Below are positions 16,615 to 26,501 of a stretch of 64,000 bases of DNA, piece after piece. The notes under the pieces were generated by a model, which was not told the DNA's origin, ran no database searches, and was given only the letters and a program-made list of their open reading frames with translations. The stretch comes from 39-52-133 sp035531075. Its GTDB lineage: Bacteria; Pseudomonadota; Gammaproteobacteria; Burkholderiales; Gallionellaceae. Numbering within the stretch: position 1 is the stretch's first letter; every line of letters begins with the position of its first letter. The stretch is taken from assembly GCA_035531075.1 (NCBI GenBank), contig DATKTO010000038.1:62001-126000 (forward strand), given 5' to 3'. The position numbers and the translations under genes were made by a program.

Positions 16615-17166
16615 ATGTCCGAATATCGGAGAACCAACATCAAGGGCGGCACATATTTTTTCACCCTTGTGACCCACCGTCGTCAAAAACTTTTGCTCGA
16701 TGATGACGTAAGGCATGCCCTGCGGGAAGGCATCCAAAAAACGCGGATCGCATATCCATTCGAGATCATTGCCTGGGTATTGTTGCCGGATCACCTGCAC
16801 TGCATCTAGACGCTGCCTGAAGGTGATGCCGATTTTGCAAAGCGCTGGAGCATGATCAAACGGTATGTGAGTCAGTGCTGCGCTCGTCGTTTTAAAGGCG
16901 GAATGTCCCCGAATGAATCGCGGCTCAAGCGCAATGAATTGAGCTTCTGGCAACGGCGCTACTGGGAACATCAAATCCGCGACGAGGCCGATATGGCCAG
17001 GCACATTGACTATATCCACTGGAATCCATTGAAACATGGACTGGTAGATCAAGTATCCGATTGGCCATATTCAACCTTTCACCGCTATGTGGCCGATGGT
17101 GTTTATCCGGCAAATTGGTGCGGGAGCGGAGGAACAGAATTGAATGACGCAGGATTTGGGGAATAA
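16615..17166 (+). pseudogene. RAYT (REP-associated tyrosine transposase), interrupted by amber codon
   Basis: A single-frame Y1-transposase (TnpA-REP type) of 183 codons broken by one TAG at 16807-16809. The first part starts MSEYRRTNIKGGTYFFTLVT and ends at the HUH metal motif LLPDHLHCI; the second resumes at once with TLPEGDADFAKRWSMIKRYV and carries the catalytic Tyr helix (RHIDYIHWNPLKHGLV). Intact relatives have Trp at the stop position (HCIWTLPEGD), so TGG to TAG is the simplest history. Reading frame and motifs are otherwise preserved, so inactivation looks recent. REP palindromes lie on both sides. A C-terminal piece could start at ATG 16852 but would lack the HUH site. Confidence 0.9.
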
Positions 17167-17177
17167 GCGAAGGTCAG

Positions 17178-17296
17178 GTAGGGTGTGCGTCCTACGCACC
17201 ATTATCTTCATAGCTTGGTGCGTGGGACGCACCCTACAAACCAACCTCATTACAGCACCATTTTTTAAAAGGCTGGGTGCGTATGACGCACCCTAC
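17178..17296. repeat. Three REP copies downstream of RAYT
   Basis: Copies at 17178-17200 (GTAGGGTGTGCGTCCTACGC start), 17217-17237 (GGTGCGTGGGACGCACCCTA start) and 17275-17296 (GGGTGCGTATGACGCACCCT start). The first is inverted relative to the other two. With the upstream pair they enclose the broken transposase. Confidence 0.9.
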
Positions 17297-17338
17297 AAAA
17301 GAGAAATACCCCAGAGGGGTTTCCACAACCTTTGGGTG

Positions 17339-17415
17339 GAATCTCTAACGAGATTCGCCCATTTAAAGTAAAATGTCCAATTGATTCATGCGCTCCCCAA
17401 TATTTGCTCGGGAGC
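17339..17415 (+). promoter_or_regulatory. Two stem-loop palindromes in the rfbB leader
   Basis: GAATCTC-TAAC-GAGATTC (17339-17356) is a perfect 7-bp-arm hairpin, and GCTCCC...GGGAGC (17392-17415) is a second, 6-bp-arm hairpin ending 21 bases before the rfbB start codon. They lie in the 270-bp gap after the RAYT pseudogene. They could be an operator, an RNA leader or a leftover terminator; there is no U-tract after either, so a terminator is less likely. Confidence 0.35.
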
Positions 17416-17436
17416 AATAAAAATTAAAGGCGAAAC

Positions 17437-18501
17437 ATGATCTTAGTAACCGGCGGTGCAGGCTTTATTGGTGCAAATTTTGTGCTGGACTGGGTAGCGC
17501 AAACTGGCGAAGCAGTTATCAACCTCGACAAGCTCACCTATGCGGGCAACCTGGAAAATCTCTCCAGTCTGCAAGGCAACAAACTACACCAGTTTGTTCA
17601 GGGCGATATCGGCGACAGCGCGCTGATACAGCGCCTGCTGGCCGAGCATCAGCCGCGCGCCATCATCAATTTTGCGGCCGAGTCGCATGTTGATCGCTCT
17701 ATTCACAGCCCGGAAGATTTTATCCAGACCAACATCGTCGGCACCTTCCGCCTGCTTGAAGCCGCGCGCGCCTACTGGTCCGCTTTGGCTGCTGACAAAA
17801 AATCTGTGTTCCGTTTTCTGCATGTGTCCACGGATGAAGTGTACGGCTCATTAACCAAAGACGAACCCGCTTTTACCGAGTTGCATCGCTATGAACCCAA
17901 CAGCCCCTACTCGGCCAGCAAGGCCGCCAGCGATCACCTGGTGCGCTCCTATCACCATACCTATGGCTTGCCGGTACTCACCACCAACTGTTCCAACAAT
18001 TACGGCCCCTATCATTTTCCGGAAAAACTCATCCCGCTGATGATCGTCAATGCGCTCGCCGGCAAGCCTTTGCCTGTGTATGGCGATGGTCAGCAGATAC
18101 GCGACTGGCTCTACGTCAAAGATCACTGCAGCGCCATTCGCCGCGTGCTGGAAGCAGGCAGGTTGGGCGAGGTCTACAACGTCGGCGGCTGGAATGAAAA
18201 AGCCAACCTTGAAATCGTGAAAACCGTGTGCACCCTGCTGGATGAGCTGCAGCCACGCGCGGACCGCAAACCCTACCGCGAACAGATCACTTATGTGGCC
18301 GACCGGCCCGGCCATGACCGTCGCTATGCCATCGATGCGCGCAAGCTCGAACGCGAACTCGGCTGGAAACCCGCCGAGACCTTTGACACCGGCATCCGCA
18401 AAACCGTGCAGTGGTATCTGGACAACCAGGGCTGGGTCAGCAATGTACTGACGGGCAACTATAAACAGTGGGTAGAAAAAAATTACGCGGGGCGTGCTTA
18501 A
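17437..18501 (+). CDS. rfbB: dTDP-glucose 4,6-dehydratase
   Basis: A 354-residue extended SDR, second enzyme of dTDP-L-rhamnose synthesis. Motifs: VTGGAGFIGANFVLDW (residues 4-19), AAESHVDRSI, HVSTDEVYGSL and the catalytic YSASK in SPYSASKAASDHLVRSY, then TNCSNNYGPYHFPEKLIP and the C-terminal VADRPGHDRRYAIDA. The start ATG is preceded by AAAGG at good spacing. First gene of rfbBDAC; a 240-bp gap separates it from rfbD. Confidence 0.97.
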   Translation: MILVTGGAGFIGANFVLDWVAQTGEAVINLDKLTYAGNLENLSSLQGNKLHQFVQGDIGDSALIQRLLAEHQPRAIINFAAESHVDRSIHSPEDFIQTNIVGTFRLLEAARAYWSALAADKKSVFRFLHVSTDEVYGSLTKDEPAFTELHRYEPNSPYSASKAASDHLVRSYHHTYGLPVLTTNCSNNYGPYHFPEKLIPLMIVNALAGKPLPVYGDGQQIRDWLYVKDHCSAIRRVLEAGRLGEVYNVGGWNEKANLEIVKTVCTLLDELQPRADRKPYREQITYVADRPGHDRRYAIDARKLERELGWKPAETFDTGIRKTVQWYLDNQGWVSNVLTGNYKQWVEKNYAGRA

Positions 18502-18511
18502 TCCTAGAAAC

Positions 18512-18668
18512 CGCCGTTGACCGCTCCCTTGAGATCGCATGGATATGATAATTAAAAAAATAAGCATTTTTTACACGCACACCATTTGTGTGAAGTCGCT
18601 ACAGGACAAATGGCGCATTTACTTTTCCGTCCGGCTGCGTTGCTCCTCATTGAATAGAATGACTATTC
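18512..18668. repeat. Repeat fragment and palindrome in the rfbB-rfbD gap
   Basis: CGCCGTTGACCGCTCCCTTG starting at 18512 resembles one end of the long inverted repeat at 35.7/37.15 kb (about 21 of 23 bases match by eye). Further on, GAATAG-AATGA-CTATTC (18652-18668) is a short palindrome followed by an A-rich stretch. The gap is more AT-rich than the flanking genes and has no credible ORF. Confidence 0.45.
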
Positions 18669-18741
18669 CGCTCTCGTCGCGCCTTGCCGGACAAAAAAAT
18701 AAACGCACCCCTTGCCCTGTTCAACTGCGGTCTCTAGCATC

Positions 18742-19638
18742 ATGAAAATTCTACTCCTCGGCAAAAACGGCCAGGTAGGCTGGGAACTGCAGCGCAGCCT
18801 GGCACCGCTGGGCGAAGTAATCGCGCTGGATTCCAAAAGCCAGGAGCTATGCGGCGACTTGAACAATCTGCAAGGCCTCACTGACACCGTGCGCAGTGTG
18901 GCGCCCGACATTATCGTCAATGCAGCCGCACACACCGCGGTAGACAGAGCCGAGAACGAAGCAGATCTCGCGCGCACCATCAACGCGCTGGCACCCGCGA
19001 TGCTGGCGCAGGAAGCCAAGCGCTGCAATGCCTGGCTGATTCATTACTCCACCGACTATGTATTTGACGGCAGCGGCGACAAGCCCTGGCTGGAAACCGA
19101 TAAGACCGGCCCGCTAAATGTATATGGCAAAACCAAGCTTGAAGGGGAGCAGTTCATCCATATGTCCGGTTGCAGACACCTGATCTTCCGCACCAGCTGG
19201 GTGTACGGCGCGCGCGGCGGCAACTTCGCCAGAACCATGCTGCGCCTGGCGCAGGAGCGGGACAGCCTGAGTATCATCGACGACCAGATCGGCGCACCCA
19301 CCGGCGCCGATCTGCTGGCTGACATCACCGCCCACGCGATACGCGCTGCACAACTCAAACCCGAATTAGCCGGCTTGTATCACCTGGTTGCCGCTGGTGA
19401 AACCTCATGGCACGGCTATGCCAGTTTTGTGATCGATTATGCGCAACGTGCCGGCCTCTCCATGTGGATCACGCCCGAAGACGTGCACCCTGTCCCTACC
19501 AGCGCATTCCCTACAGCCGCCAAACGCCCGCTTAATTCGCGCCTGGACACAACAAAACTGCAGAATGCTTTTGGCTTGCACTTGCCGCACTGGCAGGCAG
19601 GCGTCACCCGTATGCTCACTGAAATATTGGAAAAATAA
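18742..19638 (+). CDS. rfbD: dTDP-4-dehydrorhamnose reductase
   Basis: A 298-residue RmlD, the last enzyme of dTDP-L-rhamnose synthesis (NADPH reduction of the 4-keto group). Motifs: ILLLGKNGQVGWELQRSL at the start, NAAAHTAVDRAE, STDYVFDG, and the catalytic YGKTK in NVYGKTKLEGEQ; C-terminal RPLNSRLDTTKL is typical. ATG 18742 was chosen because an upstream in-frame start at 18712 only adds residues before the Rossmann strand. Two bases separate it from rfbA. Confidence 0.96.
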   Translation: MKILLLGKNGQVGWELQRSLAPLGEVIALDSKSQELCGDLNNLQGLTDTVRSVAPDIIVNAAAHTAVDRAENEADLARTINALAPAMLAQEAKRCNAWLIHYSTDYVFDGSGDKPWLETDKTGPLNVYGKTKLEGEQFIHMSGCRHLIFRTSWVYGARGGNFARTMLRLAQERDSLSIIDDQIGAPTGADLLADITAHAIRAAQLKPELAGLYHLVAAGETSWHGYASFVIDYAQRAGLSMWITPEDVHPVPTSAFPTAAKRPLNSRLDTTKLQNAFGLHLPHWQAGVTRMLTEILEK

Positions 19639-19640
19639 CC

Positions 19641-20525
19641 ATGAACAATCGCAAAGGCATCATCCTCGCCGGCGGATCCGGCACTCGCCTACACCCCGTA
19701 ACACTGGCTGTTTCCAAACAGATGCTGCCCATTTACGACAAGCCAATGATCTATTATCCGCTTAGCACCCTGATGCTGGCGGGAATACGCGACATCTTGA
19801 TTATCTCCACCCCACAGGACACCCCGCGCTTTGAGCAGTTACTCGGCGACGGCAGTGCCTGGGGCTTGAGTCTGCAATACGCGGTACAACCTTCACCCGA
19901 TGGTCTGGCACAGGCATTCATCATTGGCGAATCATTTATTGGAAACAATCCATCTGCCTTGGTGCTGGGCGACAATATCTACTACGGTCATGACTTTCCA
20001 AACCTGCTGAGCAATGCTATGGCACGAACAGAAGGTGCCAGCGTGTTCGCCTATCACGTGAATGACCCCGAGCGTTATGGCGTGGCCGAGTTTGACACCA
20101 ACGGCAAGGTACTGTCACTGGAAGAAAAGCCCAAACAGCCAAAATCCAGTTATGCAGTCACTGGCTTGTATTTTTATGACAAACAAGTTGTCGAAATGGC
20201 CAAAAGCATCAAACCATCACCGCGCGGGGAACTTGAAATAACTGATTTGAATCGCATGTATCTGGAACAAGGCAAGCTTAATGTGGAAATAATGGGGCGC
20301 GGCTACGCCTGGTTGGATACCGGCACACACGAAAGCCTGAACGAAGCCAGCACCTTTATTCAAACGATCGAGCATCGCCAAGGCCTTAAAGTATCCTGCC
20401 CGGAAGAAATTGCCTACCGGCAGAAATGGATTAATGCCACACAGCTTGAAAAACTGGCACAACCTCTTGCTAAAAACGGCTACGGCCAATATCTGCTGCG
20501 ACTAGTCAAGGAGCAAGTGTTTTAA
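19641..20525 (+). CDS. rfbA: Glucose-1-phosphate thymidylyltransferase
   Basis: A 294-residue RmlA, making dTDP-glucose from dTTP and glucose-1-phosphate. The motif ILAGGSGTRLHPVTLAVSKQ is at residues 7-26; LGDNIYYGHDF, EEKPKQPKSSYAVTGLYFYD and GYAWLDTGTHESL follow. It is tightly spaced with rfbD and its TAA shares one base with the rfbC ATG (TAATG). Confidence 0.97.
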   Translation: MNNRKGIILAGGSGTRLHPVTLAVSKQMLPIYDKPMIYYPLSTLMLAGIRDILIISTPQDTPRFEQLLGDGSAWGLSLQYAVQPSPDGLAQAFIIGESFIGNNPSALVLGDNIYYGHDFPNLLSNAMARTEGASVFAYHVNDPERYGVAEFDTNGKVLSLEEKPKQPKSSYAVTGLYFYDKQVVEMAKSIKPSPRGELEITDLNRMYLEQGKLNVEIMGRGYAWLDTGTHESLNEASTFIQTIEHRQGLKVSCPEEIAYRQKWINATQLEKLAQPLAKNGYGQYLLRLVKEQVF

Positions 20526-21070
20526 TGAAGGCCATCGCTACCGCCATCAAGGACTTGAAGGTTATCGAGCCCAAAGTATTTGGCGACGATAGAGGGTTCT
20601 TTTTTGAAAGTTATAACAAGCGTCAGTTTGCCGAGTTGATTGGACGCGAGGTTGAATTTGTACAGGACAATCATTCACGCTCGGTTAAAAGCGTGCTGCG
20701 TGGCCTGCATTATCAAATACAACATCCTCAAGGCAAACTGGTGCGTGTTGTGCAGGGTCAAGTACTGGATGTGGCAGTAGATATTCGAAGGAGCTCGCCT
20801 ACCTTCGGCCAACATGTAACTGTGGAATTGTCTGCGGAAAACAAGCGCATCCTGTGGATACCCGAAGGCTTCGCGCACGGCTTCGTCGTGTTATCCGATA
20901 CGGCAGAGTTTCTGTACAAAACCTCTGATTACTGGTTTCCGGAATACGAACGCTCAATCCGCTGGGATGACCCTGCACTGGCAATAGACTGGAAATTACG
21001 GACAGCGCCCACCCTTTCGGGCAAAGATGCGCAAGGCAAACTATTCAAGGATGCGGAGCACTTCGCCTGA
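20525..21070 (+). CDS. rfbC: dTDP-4-dehydrorhamnose 3,5-epimerase
   Basis: A 181-residue RmlC cupin. Motifs: DDRGFFFESYNKRQFAEL, QDNHSRSVKSVLRGLHYQ, the active-site His and Asp in GLHYQIQHPQGKLVRVVQGQ and DVAVDIRRSSPTFG, and IPEGFAHGFVVLSD. Last gene of rfbBDAC, followed directly by a REP pair that may stabilise or end the transcript. Confidence 0.97.
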   Translation: MKAIATAIKDLKVIEPKVFGDDRGFFFESYNKRQFAELIGREVEFVQDNHSRSVKSVLRGLHYQIQHPQGKLVRVVQGQVLDVAVDIRRSSPTFGQHVTVELSAENKRILWIPEGFAHGFVVLSDTAEFLYKTSDYWFPEYERSIRWDDPALAIDWKLRTAPTLSGKDAQGKLFKDAEHFA

Positions 21071-21078
21071 TCCACTTA

Positions 21079-21122
21079 TAGGGTGCGCCATGCGCACCAC
21101 GGTGCGTGGGACGCACCCTACA
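21079..21122. repeat. REP inverted pair after rfbC
   Basis: TAGGGTGCGCCATGCGCACC (21079-21098) followed by GGTGCGTGGGACGCACCCTA (from 21101). The second copy is identical over its core to the one beside the RAYT pseudogene. Confidence 0.9.
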
Positions 21123-21147
21123 ACTGATTTACTGCTAGCCAGATTAA

Positions 21148-22476
21148 TCAATGCAGCGCCTGATTCACCACCACCAATTCATCCTCAGCCAGACTTCCGG
21201 CAGCAGCCTTAAGCTTCAAACGGCTGATCAGGTAGTTATATTTTGCCTGGTACAGATCACGGCGAGTCGAGAACAGCTGTTGCTGCGCATTGAGCACATC
21301 AAGGTTAGTGCGCACACCCACTTCATGTCCCAGCTTGCTGGCTTCTAGCAGTTTTTCGCTGGATTTCAATGCTTGTTCCAGCGCCATCACCTGGCTCATG
21401 CCGTTCACCACACCCGAGTAGGCTTGTCTAGTTTGCAGGTCGACATTGCGGTGCGCACTTTCCAGCTCAGCATTGGCGCGGTCGCGGTTGGCTTCGGCTT
21501 CACGCCATTTTGATTGGGTGGATCCGCCCTGGAATAAGGGCACATTGAGTTGCACGCCGACGGTTGCAGCAGTTGACTCGTACCCTGCGCCGACAAATCC
21601 GGCATTAGTGCCGGCATTGTTCTGGTTGTATGTTGCCACCAGATCGAGGGTCGGATAATGACCGCCGCGATTGCGCACGACCTCTTTGTCAGCCAGTTCT
21701 GCGCCCGCCTTGGCCACCGCCAATTGCAGATTGCCCTGTTGTGCCTGCTCTACCCATTTTTCGGCATCGGTGGGCTGTGGCATTTCCAGCTTGAAAGCCG
21801 GACCGATCGCTTGCAGATTTTTTGGCAGGGCATTGGTGAGCTGCTGGTATCCTCGCTCTTTAATTTCCAGGTTGCTCTGTGCGGCAATGGCCTGTGCATC
21901 CACCAGATCGTAACGCGCCTGCGCTTCCAGTGTGTCGGTAATGGTGGCGCTGCCAACTTCAAAATTGCGCTTGGCCTGTGCCAGTTGCTCGGCAATCGCC
22001 GTCTTCTGTGCTGCAGTCAGGTTCACCTCATCCTGCGCGGCGAGCACATCGAAATAGGCCTGCGCCGAGCGTATGATCAGGTCTTGCTCCGCATTTTTAT
22101 ATTGCGCTTCGGTCTGCGCTACCTGAAGCTCGGATTCGGTATACAACTGCCAGTTATTCTGGCGAAACAAGGGCTGTGTAAGCGTCACACCATAACCGCT
22201 GCTGTTGTAGCGCTGGAGCTGCTTAGAACCAGCCAGTGTGTTGGTGGTGCTGACATCGTTATAAGTCGTATTTGCTGTGGCATTGAGGCTCGGCAGCAGT
22301 GTTGCGCGACCCTGGGTCAGCTTCTCCTGCCCGGCGCGTTGCGCGCCACGCGCTGCGGCAAACACCGAATCCTGCCCCTGTGCTGCACGATAGGTTTCCA
22401 GCAGGTCGACCGCGCCTGCGGGAAGGCTTACACCCAATACGGCTAATGCGGTTAGTAATGATTTGGTAGTGTTCAT
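21148..22476 (-). CDS. tolC: TolC-family outer-membrane channel protein
   Basis: A 442-residue outer-membrane efflux protein with a signal peptide (LLTALAVLGVSLPAGA-VDLLETY) and two homologous halves of long coiled-coil helices. The first half includes LLPSLNATANTTYND and the second TLDLVATYNQNNAGT, each a beta-barrel strand region, with ANAELESAHRNVDLQTRQAY and LEASKLGHEVGVRTNLDVLNAQQQLF as typical TolC helices. It stands alone, without an adaptor or pump next to it, so it is probably the general TolC of the cell, as is common near waaA and pcm in betaproteobacteria. Convergent with rfbC. Confidence 0.93.
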   Translation of the reverse strand: MNTTKSLLTALAVLGVSLPAGAVDLLETYRAAQGQDSVFAAARGAQRAGQEKLTQGRATLLPSLNATANTTYNDVSTTNTLAGSKQLQRYNSSGYGVTLTQPLFRQNNWQLYTESELQVAQTEAQYKNAEQDLIIRSAQAYFDVLAAQDEVNLTAAQKTAIAEQLAQAKRNFEVGSATITDTLEAQARYDLVDAQAIAAQSNLEIKERGYQQLTNALPKNLQAIGPAFKLEMPQPTDAEKWVEQAQQGNLQLAVAKAGAELADKEVVRNRGGHYPTLDLVATYNQNNAGTNAGFVGAGYESTAATVGVQLNVPLFQGGSTQSKWREAEANRDRANAELESAHRNVDLQTRQAYSGVVNGMSQVMALEQALKSSEKLLEASKLGHEVGVRTNLDVLNAQQQLFSTRRDLYQAKYNYLISRLKLKAAAGSLAEDELVVVNQALH

Positions 22477-22563
22477 AGCCCACTTTCAATATTAGAATTT
22501 GCTAATATTACTCGGAATAGATACTTGTTACAAGCCGGAAAACTTTTTCAATCAGCAACCCCT

Positions 22564-22608
22564 AGGTGGGGTGCGCCGTGCACACCATGGTGCGTATGAC
22601 GCACCCCT
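22564..22608. repeat. REP inverted pair between tolC and pcm
   Basis: GGGGTGCGCCGTGCACACC and GGTGCGTATGACGCACCCC, about 2 bases apart, in the gap upstream of tolC and downstream of pcm. Confidence 0.85.
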
Positions 22609-22667
22609 GCGGAATTACACTGGCCAAGCTGCCGGCGAACCGCCCGGCATTTACAAAATACTAGCCT

Positions 22668-23321
22668 TTAAAATACAAAACGTTGCGGCTGCGGCGCATT
22701 TTGCAAGGGTGCAACATTGGTCTCAAACAATGTAACGCTCTCAAACACGTCATTCGCCAAGCGTGTAAACACTTTGGCCTGCATCGCCGGCGCATCGCCT
22801 ACAATCGCAAACAGGCGTCCGCCCAAATTCAATTGTTGCAGATACGCCTTGGGTTCAACCGGCACTGAGCCGGTCAATACGATCGCATCATATTTTGATG
22901 TGCCCCAGCTTTTTGCAGCATCTCCCACTTCCAACTGGATATTGTCAAAGTCGAACGCTGCGAGATTATGCGCGGCCTGGGCGCTGAGCTCCGGCACGAA
23001 CTCGACGCTGGTTACCTGTGCCGCCAAACGCGACAACAGCGCGGTCAAATAGCCACTGCCAGTGCCCACTTCCAACACGCGCTCATTTTTTTGTATCTGC
23101 AGTTCGTGCAAGACACGCGCTTCAAGCTTGGGCTGCCACATGGTTGCGCCATACCCGAGCGGAATTTCCATATCCATAAACGCCAGCGCCTGCCGGCCTG
23201 CTGGCACAAACCGCTCGCGCTTGACCGCTGACAACAAACTCAGCACCTCGGCATCGGGCACATCCCAAGGGCGAATTTGTTGTTCTATCATGTTGAAGCG
23301 TGCTTGTTCCATGTTGTTCAT
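22668..23321 (-). CDS. pcm: Protein-L-isoaspartate O-methyltransferase family protein
   Basis: A 217-residue SAM-dependent methyltransferase of the PCMT family, which repairs isoaspartyl residues. N-terminal FNMIEQQIRPWDVPDAEVL and ERFVPAGRQALAFMDMEIPL precede the SAM-binding motif RVLEVGTGSGYLTALL (residues about 80-95), then VTSVEFVPELSAQA and YDAIVLTGSVP. The Ile-Arg-Pro-Trp opening is typical of the version found near tolC and waaA in betaproteobacteria; its physiological target is less well established than for the E. coli enzyme. Starts at ATG 23321 or 23312 are possible. Confidence 0.85.
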   Translation of the reverse strand: MNNMEQARFNMIEQQIRPWDVPDAEVLSLLSAVKRERFVPAGRQALAFMDMEIPLGYGATMWQPKLEARVLHELQIQKNERVLEVGTGSGYLTALLSRLAAQVTSVEFVPELSAQAAHNLAAFDFDNIQLEVGDAAKSWGTSKYDAIVLTGSVPVEPKAYLQQLNLGGRLFAIVGDAPAMQAKVFTRLANDVFESVTLFETNVAPLQNAPQPQRFVF

Positions 23322-23410
23322 TCCTTTAATCCCCTGGAGTTACGGACACCTGTCAAAATTTAAACCATGCAGATACCGCTTCGTTACCTGATGCTTAAAT
23401 TAAAGTGGTT

Positions 23411-23444
23411 TTTCGTAGGGTGCGCATGGCGCACCCCTACGAAA
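23411..23444. repeat. REP palindrome with extended arms
   Basis: From TTTCGTAGGGTGCGCATGGC to GCACCCCTACGAAA: the usual GTGCG core with unusually long matching outer arms (TTTCGTAGGG / CCCTACGAAA, apart from one extra C). It lies in the 576-bp stretch between pcm and thiC. Confidence 0.85.
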
Positions 23445-23473
23445 CCTGTTGCACCTAAATACTGTCCGTTTAA

Positions 23474-23543
23474 CCGTTCGTGGTGAGCTTGTCGAACCAC
23501 CAGCTACTCACCGGAAGCCCTTCGACAAGCTCAGGGTGAACGG
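23474..23543. repeat. Inverted pair of TTCGACAAGCTCAG repeats
   Basis: CCGTTCGTGGTGAGCTTGTC (from 23474) and, inverted, CCCTTCGACAAGCTCAGGGT (from 23518), about 17 bases apart. Same family as the pair in the GT9 gene at 15.2 kb. Confidence 0.85.
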
Positions 23544-23660
23544 AATTTTTTCTTGACCAAACAGTATTGTGTTGCACCTTGTCTCACTTGTAATTTTGAA
23601 CTTATACAGACGTCCTGATGTCGTTTGATTCACTGTGCAAGCGCGCAGTATAGCAAGCCT

Positions 23661-23680
23661 GTCCTGAGCCTGTCGAACGG
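23661..23680. repeat. Single TTCGACAGGCTCAG-family repeat
   Basis: GTCCTGAGCCTGTCGAACGG, one unpaired copy about 80 bases before the TPP riboswitch. The rest of the 23322-23897 gap holds the repeats listed, the riboswitch and no credible ORF. Confidence 0.8.
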
Positions 23681-23762
23681 CCCCACCGTTTGTGCTCAAT
23701 GAATCGCCCTCGCACTAGAAAGAAACTTGCTTTCAGCCTGTGTTTCCAGTAAGTTATTGCCC

Positions 23763-23846
23763 TTGCGTGGGGGTCTTCGCCAAACCATCGGCCGGAGTGA
23801 GAAACACCCTTTGAACCTGTACGGGTAATGCCGTCGTAGGGAAGCG
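23763..23846 (+). promoter_or_regulatory. TPP riboswitch (THI element)
   Basis: The conserved THI-box segments are present in order: TGCGTGGGGGTC in the first arm, GGAGTGAGAAACACCC, the hallmark CCCTTTGAACCTG, then GGGTAATGCCGTCGTAGGGA. It ends about 50 bases before the thiC ATG with no gene between, so thiamine pyrophosphate very probably controls thiC expression. Whether control is at transcription or translation is not clear; no obvious U-tract terminator follows, which favours translational control. Confidence 0.95.
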
Positions 23847-23897
23847 TCCAGCCTCGGCCTGTGCTCCCTAGTATATTTCACCTTATGGAGCACTACC

Positions 23898-25811
<1,914 letters not shown>

Positions 25812-25847
25812 GTTAGCTCTAATTCTAAAATGAGCAGATGAAGCAAT

Positions 25848-25873
25848 GCTTCGACAGGCTCAGCACGAACGGC
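25848..25873. repeat. TTCGACAGGCTCAG-family repeat after thiC
   Basis: GCTTCGACAGGCTCAGCACG and onward; nearly identical to the first half of the pair at 15155. Confidence 0.85.
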
Positions 25874-25907
25874 TTTTGATGCACTCGCGAAATTGGAGGG
25901 CCCTCGT

Positions 25908-25930
25908 GTAGGGTGCGCACGGTGCACCCT
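25908..25930. repeat. REP palindrome upstream of the YkgJ-like gene
   Basis: GTAGGGTGCGCACGGTGCAC and onward; a diverged GTGCG copy in the thiC to 25984 gap. Confidence 0.75.
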
Positions 25931-25983
25931 TCTGGACAACCGGCCCGAACTCTTATATTATTCAATAAAATCAATATATTACA

Positions 25984-26244
25984 ATGATATGCCGTTCCCG
26001 CTGCGGTGCCTGCTGCATCGCTCCCTCCATCACCTCGCCCCTGCCCGGCATGCCGCAAGGCAAACCTGCAGGGGCGCGTTGCGAGCAACTTATGGCGGAT
26101 GAACGTTGCGCCGTATTCGGCACGCCGGATCGGCCTGCATTCTGTGGCGGTTTAAAACCTTCAATGGAGATGTGCGGCGACTCACGCGAGCATGCGCTGC
26201 TGTGGCTGAACAAACTGGAGCTTGCGACACGGCCACAGCTATAA
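25984..26244 (+). CDS. YkgJ-family cysteine cluster protein
   Basis: An 86-residue protein with the CxxxCGACC cluster at its start (ICRSRCGACC, residues 2-11) and further cysteines in RCEQLMADERCAVFG, FCGGL and MEMCGDS. This spacing matches the short YkgJ-like zinc/iron-chelating family of unknown function. The C-terminus has ALLWLNKLELAT, often seen in proteobacterial members. It precedes a DUF1289 gene by 7 bases, so the two small cysteine-rich genes may be cotranscribed. Confidence 0.8.
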   Translation: MICRSRCGACCIAPSITSPLPGMPQGKPAGARCEQLMADERCAVFGTPDRPAFCGGLKPSMEMCGDSREHALLWLNKLELATRPQL

Positions 26245-26251
26245 TCGCCTC

Positions 26252-26446
26252 ATGCACGCCCGCCCGCCCGAAAAAAAGATTACCGCTGAATGTCCCTGTG
26301 TCGGCCATTGCACCACCGCACTGGGCGACGACGTGTGCCGCAGCTGCTTGCGCACCTTTGAAGAGGTGACGCGCTGGCCGGAGCTTAGCGATGAAGAACG
26401 CATACAGATCAATCGACGTATTGCAGCGCTCTGCATAACACCATAA
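26252..26446 (+). CDS. DUF1289-family small protein
   Basis: A 64-residue protein with the DUF1289 pattern ECPCVGHCTTALGDDVCRSC followed by LRTFEEVTRWPELSDEER. The four or five cysteines suggest metal binding, but the function is unknown. ATG 26252 is preferred over an in-frame start at 26222, which would lie inside the preceding gene and add residues unlike the family. Confidence 0.85.
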   Translation: MHARPPEKKITAECPCVGHCTTALGDDVCRSCLRTFEEVTRWPELSDEERIQINRRIAALCITP

Positions 26447-26501
26447 CTTTACCTTCACACTCAACGCGTATAATCCGCCACTTTATTTCCGGACACACAC
26501 A

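Noticed and set aside
16852..17166. Separate functional gene from ATG 16852
   Set aside because: It is the C-terminal half of the RAYT without the HUH motif and continues in the same frame after one stop codon.
16539..17296. CRISPR-like array of short repeats
   Set aside because: The repeats are palindromes in both orientations with unequal spacing and the same elements occur singly elsewhere; there are no cas genes.
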